From: a candidate division FCPU426 bacterium
GTDB lineage: Bacteria; Oederibacteriota; Muellerivitia; Muellerivitales; Muellerivitaceae
Reading direction: 5' to 3'
Assembly (NCBI GenBank): GCA_003152075.1
Contig: PLZG01000024.1
Span: 1 to 64,000 of the forward strand
DNA: 64,000 bases
Of this stretch, positions 62,025 through 64,000 are shown in pieces. Below the pieces are notes generated by a model that saw only the letters and a list, made by a program, of their open reading frames with translations, made no database searches and was not told the origin of the DNA. Numbering within the stretch: position 1 is the first letter of the stretch; the number at the start of each line of letters is the position of its first letter. The translations under genes were made by a program, and so were the position numbers.

Positions 62025-63224
62025 ATGAACCATTTCGACGTTATCGTCATTGGCGCGGGCGGGGCGGGGATGATGTGCGCCATCCAAGCCGGAAAGCGGG
62101 GCCGCAAGGCCGCTCTGCTCGATCACGCCTCCAAGATTGGTGCGAAAATCCTCATTTCCGGTGGGGGGCGATGTAACTTCACCAACCTGACCGCCAACCC
62201 GGAAAACTACGTCTCCCAAAATCCCCACTTCTGCAAATCCGCCCTGTCCCGCTACACACCCCAGGATTTCATCCAAATGGTGAAGGAACACCGAATTGCT
62301 TATCACGAAAAGAAAATGGGGCAACTGTTTTGCGATAAGTCAGCACGGGAAATAGTCGATATGTTGGTAGCCGAATGTAACAAAGTAGACGCCCAATTCT
62401 TGCTTGAGTGCAAAGTTCAAGAAGTTGTTAAAACATCCCCCTCTCCCGCAAAGGGTGAGGGTTTTACAATCAAAACCAATCAAGGCGACTTTTCTTGCGA
62501 ATCCCTGGTCATCGCCACTGGGGGACTTTCCATCCCCAAAGTTGGCGCCACCGACTTTGGTTACCAAATCGCCAAGCAATTTGACATTCAAGTCGTCGAA
62601 ACCTCTCCCGCCTTGGACGGTTTCCACTTGAAACAGCAATTTAACGACTTGATGGGTGTCTCAGTAGATGCCTTGGTCACCTGCGGTAAGACCTCCTTTC
62701 GCGAGAACATCCTCTTTACCCACGCAGGATTAAGCGGCCCCGCGGCCCTTCAAGCATCCCTTTACTGGAGGCCCGGTAACTCCCTCACTATCAACTTTAT
62801 TCCCCAAGTCCCTCTCGGAAAATTGACCCATTGGTTCCAGGACTACAAGCGTAAGGGTTCCAAGTCGGAGATGCGGACCCTCCTGAAAGAATGGCTTCCC
62901 AGCCGCTTGGCCGACCGCTTTTGTGAGATGGAGCTGAAGCCGCCCACTATCACACTTGTTCAACTATCCAACGAGAAGATTGAGGAGTTCTGCGCGAAAC
63001 TTCAAAGTTATTCAATAACTCCCTTGTCAACGGTGGGTTACAACAAGGCGGAAGTAACCCGTGGCGGGGTAGATACCAACGAACTATCCTCCAAAACCAT
63101 GGAAAGCAAAAAGGTACCGGGGCTTTATTTCATCGGCGAAGTGGTGGATGTAACCGGCTGGCTGGGTGGATACAACTTCCAATGGGCCTGGTCTTCCGGC
63201 TGGGCGGCAGGCCAGGCGGTTTAA
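62025..63224 (+). CDS. BaiN/HI0933 family flavoprotein
   Basis: This 399-residue FAD protein of the NAD(P)/FAD-dependent oxidoreductase (HI0933/YhiN, BaiN-like) family has VIVIGAGGAGMMCAIQAGKRG (6-26) for FAD and KILISGGGRCNFTN (about 43-56). The C-terminal GLYFIGEVVDVTGWLGGYNFQWAWSSGWAAG is a family signature. An internal SPSPAKGEG (about 138-146) is encoded by a shortened dispersed repeat and sits in a loop. ATG 62025 is chosen because it opens on the FAD strand; 61971 would add 18 non-homologous residues. It is divergent from recN. The physiological substrate is uncertain. Confidence 0.92.
   Translation: MNHFDVIVIGAGGAGMMCAIQAGKRGRKAALLDHASKIGAKILISGGGRCNFTNLTANPENYVSQNPHFCKSALSRYTPQDFIQMVKEHRIAYHEKKMGQLFCDKSAREIVDMLVAECNKVDAQFLLECKVQEVVKTSPSPAKGEGFTIKTNQGDFSCESLVIATGGLSIPKVGATDFGYQIAKQFDIQVVETSPALDGFHLKQQFNDLMGVSVDALVTCGKTSFRENILFTHAGLSGPAALQASLYWRPGNSLTINFIPQVPLGKLTHWFQDYKRKGSKSEMRTLLKEWLPSRLADRFCEMELKPPTITLVQLSNEKIEEFCAKLQSYSITPLSTVGYNKAEVTRGGVDTNELSSKTMESKKVPGLYFIGEVVDVTGWLGGYNFQWAWSSGWAAGQAV
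62437..62461 (+). repeat. shortened in-frame GGGTGAGGG repeat
   Basis: CCCCCTCTCCCGCAAAGGG then TGAGGG, inside the flavoprotein gene, encodes PSPAKGEG. It is related to the copies at 7757 and 9444. Confidence 0.6.
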
Positions 63225-63283
63225 TGGTACCCAAGCCTCTCTTTACCCTTTTCCGAGCTTTTAATTTCGAATATAGTTTGCTC

Positions 63284-63886
63284 ATGCGCTCATCCAACAA
63301 TCTCAAAATCCTTTTGGCGGGACTGCTGGTCCTCTTGAGCTCGGGGGTTACTACAACTTGCGGGGCTGACCAGGTCCTGCGAACCATCGACACTATGGGA
63401 TTCCGTGGGGTAGCCGAAGATGATCCCCTGCTGGGGCAAAAGTTCATCCACAAAGAGGCTTTTTATTCCATCCGTCCACCAGGAGAGTGGAAACTGAACC
63501 CCAAGGCCCACTTGGGTAAGCCACTCCTATACGGAACGAGATTTGAAAACCCAAAAACGGGGGACTTCCTAACCGTCGGCCTTATCCAAGGCGGGCCAAG
63601 TGTCATCTCAATCGAAACCCTCAGCCGCTTCCGGGGCGACTTCCTTTCAACCCTCCGCAAACAGGGCCTTGGCCAGATTGTGGGCAGCGACCTCTTTCAT
63701 TTTAGCCACTATACCTGCCTGCAAATAATGGTCAAGGACAAGGGGCGCCTTGTGCTTCAATTGCTAATCTTCGACCAGCCCGGAACCTTTATCCAACTGG
63801 TCTTTTCAATTGGTAAAAACCGTTACCACAGCTTGTCGCGGGCGGTTGAGACTTCCATCACCTCATTCGAGTGGCCAAATTTATAA
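63284..63886 (+). CDS. secreted protein, PsbP-like or unknown
   Basis: This is a 200-residue exported protein. The signal peptide MRSSNNLKILLAGLLVLLSSG ends near TTTCGADQ. A ~160-residue core opens with EAFYSIRPPGEWKLNPKAHLGKPLLYGTRFENPKTGDFLTVGL and closes with LQLLIFDQPGTFIQLVFSIGKNRYHSLSRAVETSITSFEW. The pattern (F.I..P..W...., later strand, then helix with S..SF) resembles PsbP/DUF1795-type lipocalin-like proteins, a weak family suggestion. ATG 63284 opens on the signal; 63182 overlaps the flavoprotein gene. It is probably co-transcribed with the flavoprotein. Confidence 0.6.
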   Translation: MRSSNNLKILLAGLLVLLSSGVTTTCGADQVLRTIDTMGFRGVAEDDPLLGQKFIHKEAFYSIRPPGEWKLNPKAHLGKPLLYGTRFENPKTGDFLTVGLIQGGPSVISIETLSRFRGDFLSTLRKQGLGQIVGSDLFHFSHYTCLQIMVKDKGRLVLQLLIFDQPGTFIQLVFSIGKNRYHSLSRAVETSITSFEWPNL

Positions 63887-63970
63887 GCCGGTAAAAATTT
63901 CTTCCCTTCAAAATTGTCACAGTTATAATATCCCGGTTTCAAGTTGATGCCGATAATTCAAGGAGGTTAT

Positions 63971-64000
63971 ATGAAAAAAGTTCTTGGTCTTTTACTTTGC
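63971..64000 (+). CDS. start of a secreted protein (partial)
   Basis: ATG 63971 follows a perfect AGGAGG (63961-63966). Only MKKVLGLLLC is visible, a typical signal peptide start. The gene continues beyond the window, so its product cannot be named. Confidence 0.55.
   Translation, partial: MKKVLGLLLC

Overview
The window looks like a chromosomal segment of a Gram-negative (diderm) bacterium of roughly 50 % GC. It encodes outer-membrane barrels, a TonB/ExbBD set, an LptE-like lipoprotein, MurJ, SppA and many signal peptides. Several secreted proteins carry Thr-Pro-Asn/Ser linkers followed by a FlgD-like C-terminal domain. That style is common in poorly cultured lineages such as Elusimicrobia- or FCPU426-like candidate phyla, but I cannot fix the phylum from sequence alone.

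Layout. 1-9 kb: the end of plsC, rpsA, then a probable energised outer-membrane module (TPR protein, plug-less barrel, ExbB, ExbD, TonB). 9-13 kb: a DUF2723 membrane glycosyltransferase-like protein, a FabD-like protein without its catalytic residues, and a small secreted protein. 13-24 kb: an accessory-looking block with a GH43-malectin enzyme, a 43-bp-period tandem array, the relic of a second malectin enzyme, SBBP and NHL beta-propeller proteins and an aldo/keto reductase. 24-31.5 kb: housekeeping genes (der, plsY, gpsA, HU, MerR, acylphosphatase, sigma factor, apt), three tRNAs (Pro-CGG, Pro-GGG, Arg-CCT) and a YfgM-like protein.

Gene direction switches at about 31.53 kb. Everything to its left is on the plus strand. 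From 31.5 to 61.9 kb all genes except rpsT are on the minus strand. Just past the switch is a single tyrosine recombinase with a 28-bp 11-6-11 inverted repeat of dif type directly upstream, overlapping a strong promoter. I read this as a candidate replication-terminus / dimer-resolution locus, and it is the most interesting signal in the window.

34-61.9 kb (minus strand): an alpha/beta hydrolase, a D-2-hydroxyacid dehydrogenase, a large peptidase-propeller-FN3-barrel fusion with a membrane propeller partner, sppA, a Nudix hydrolase, miaA, mutL, an FHA-GAF-cyclase next to a Ser/Thr kinase with an NHL sensor, ogt, murJ, holA, an lptE-like gene, leuS, an RDD-like protein, a GNAT acetyltransferase, an outer-membrane protein and recN with an SOS-box-like palindrome. 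61.9-64 kb (plus strand): a BaiN/HI0933 flavoprotein, a secreted protein and the start of another secreted protein.

The spaces between genes are seeded with many short dispersed palindromic repeats of at least seven kinds. Some run into reading frames and supply start codons, gene ends or in-frame peptide insertions.
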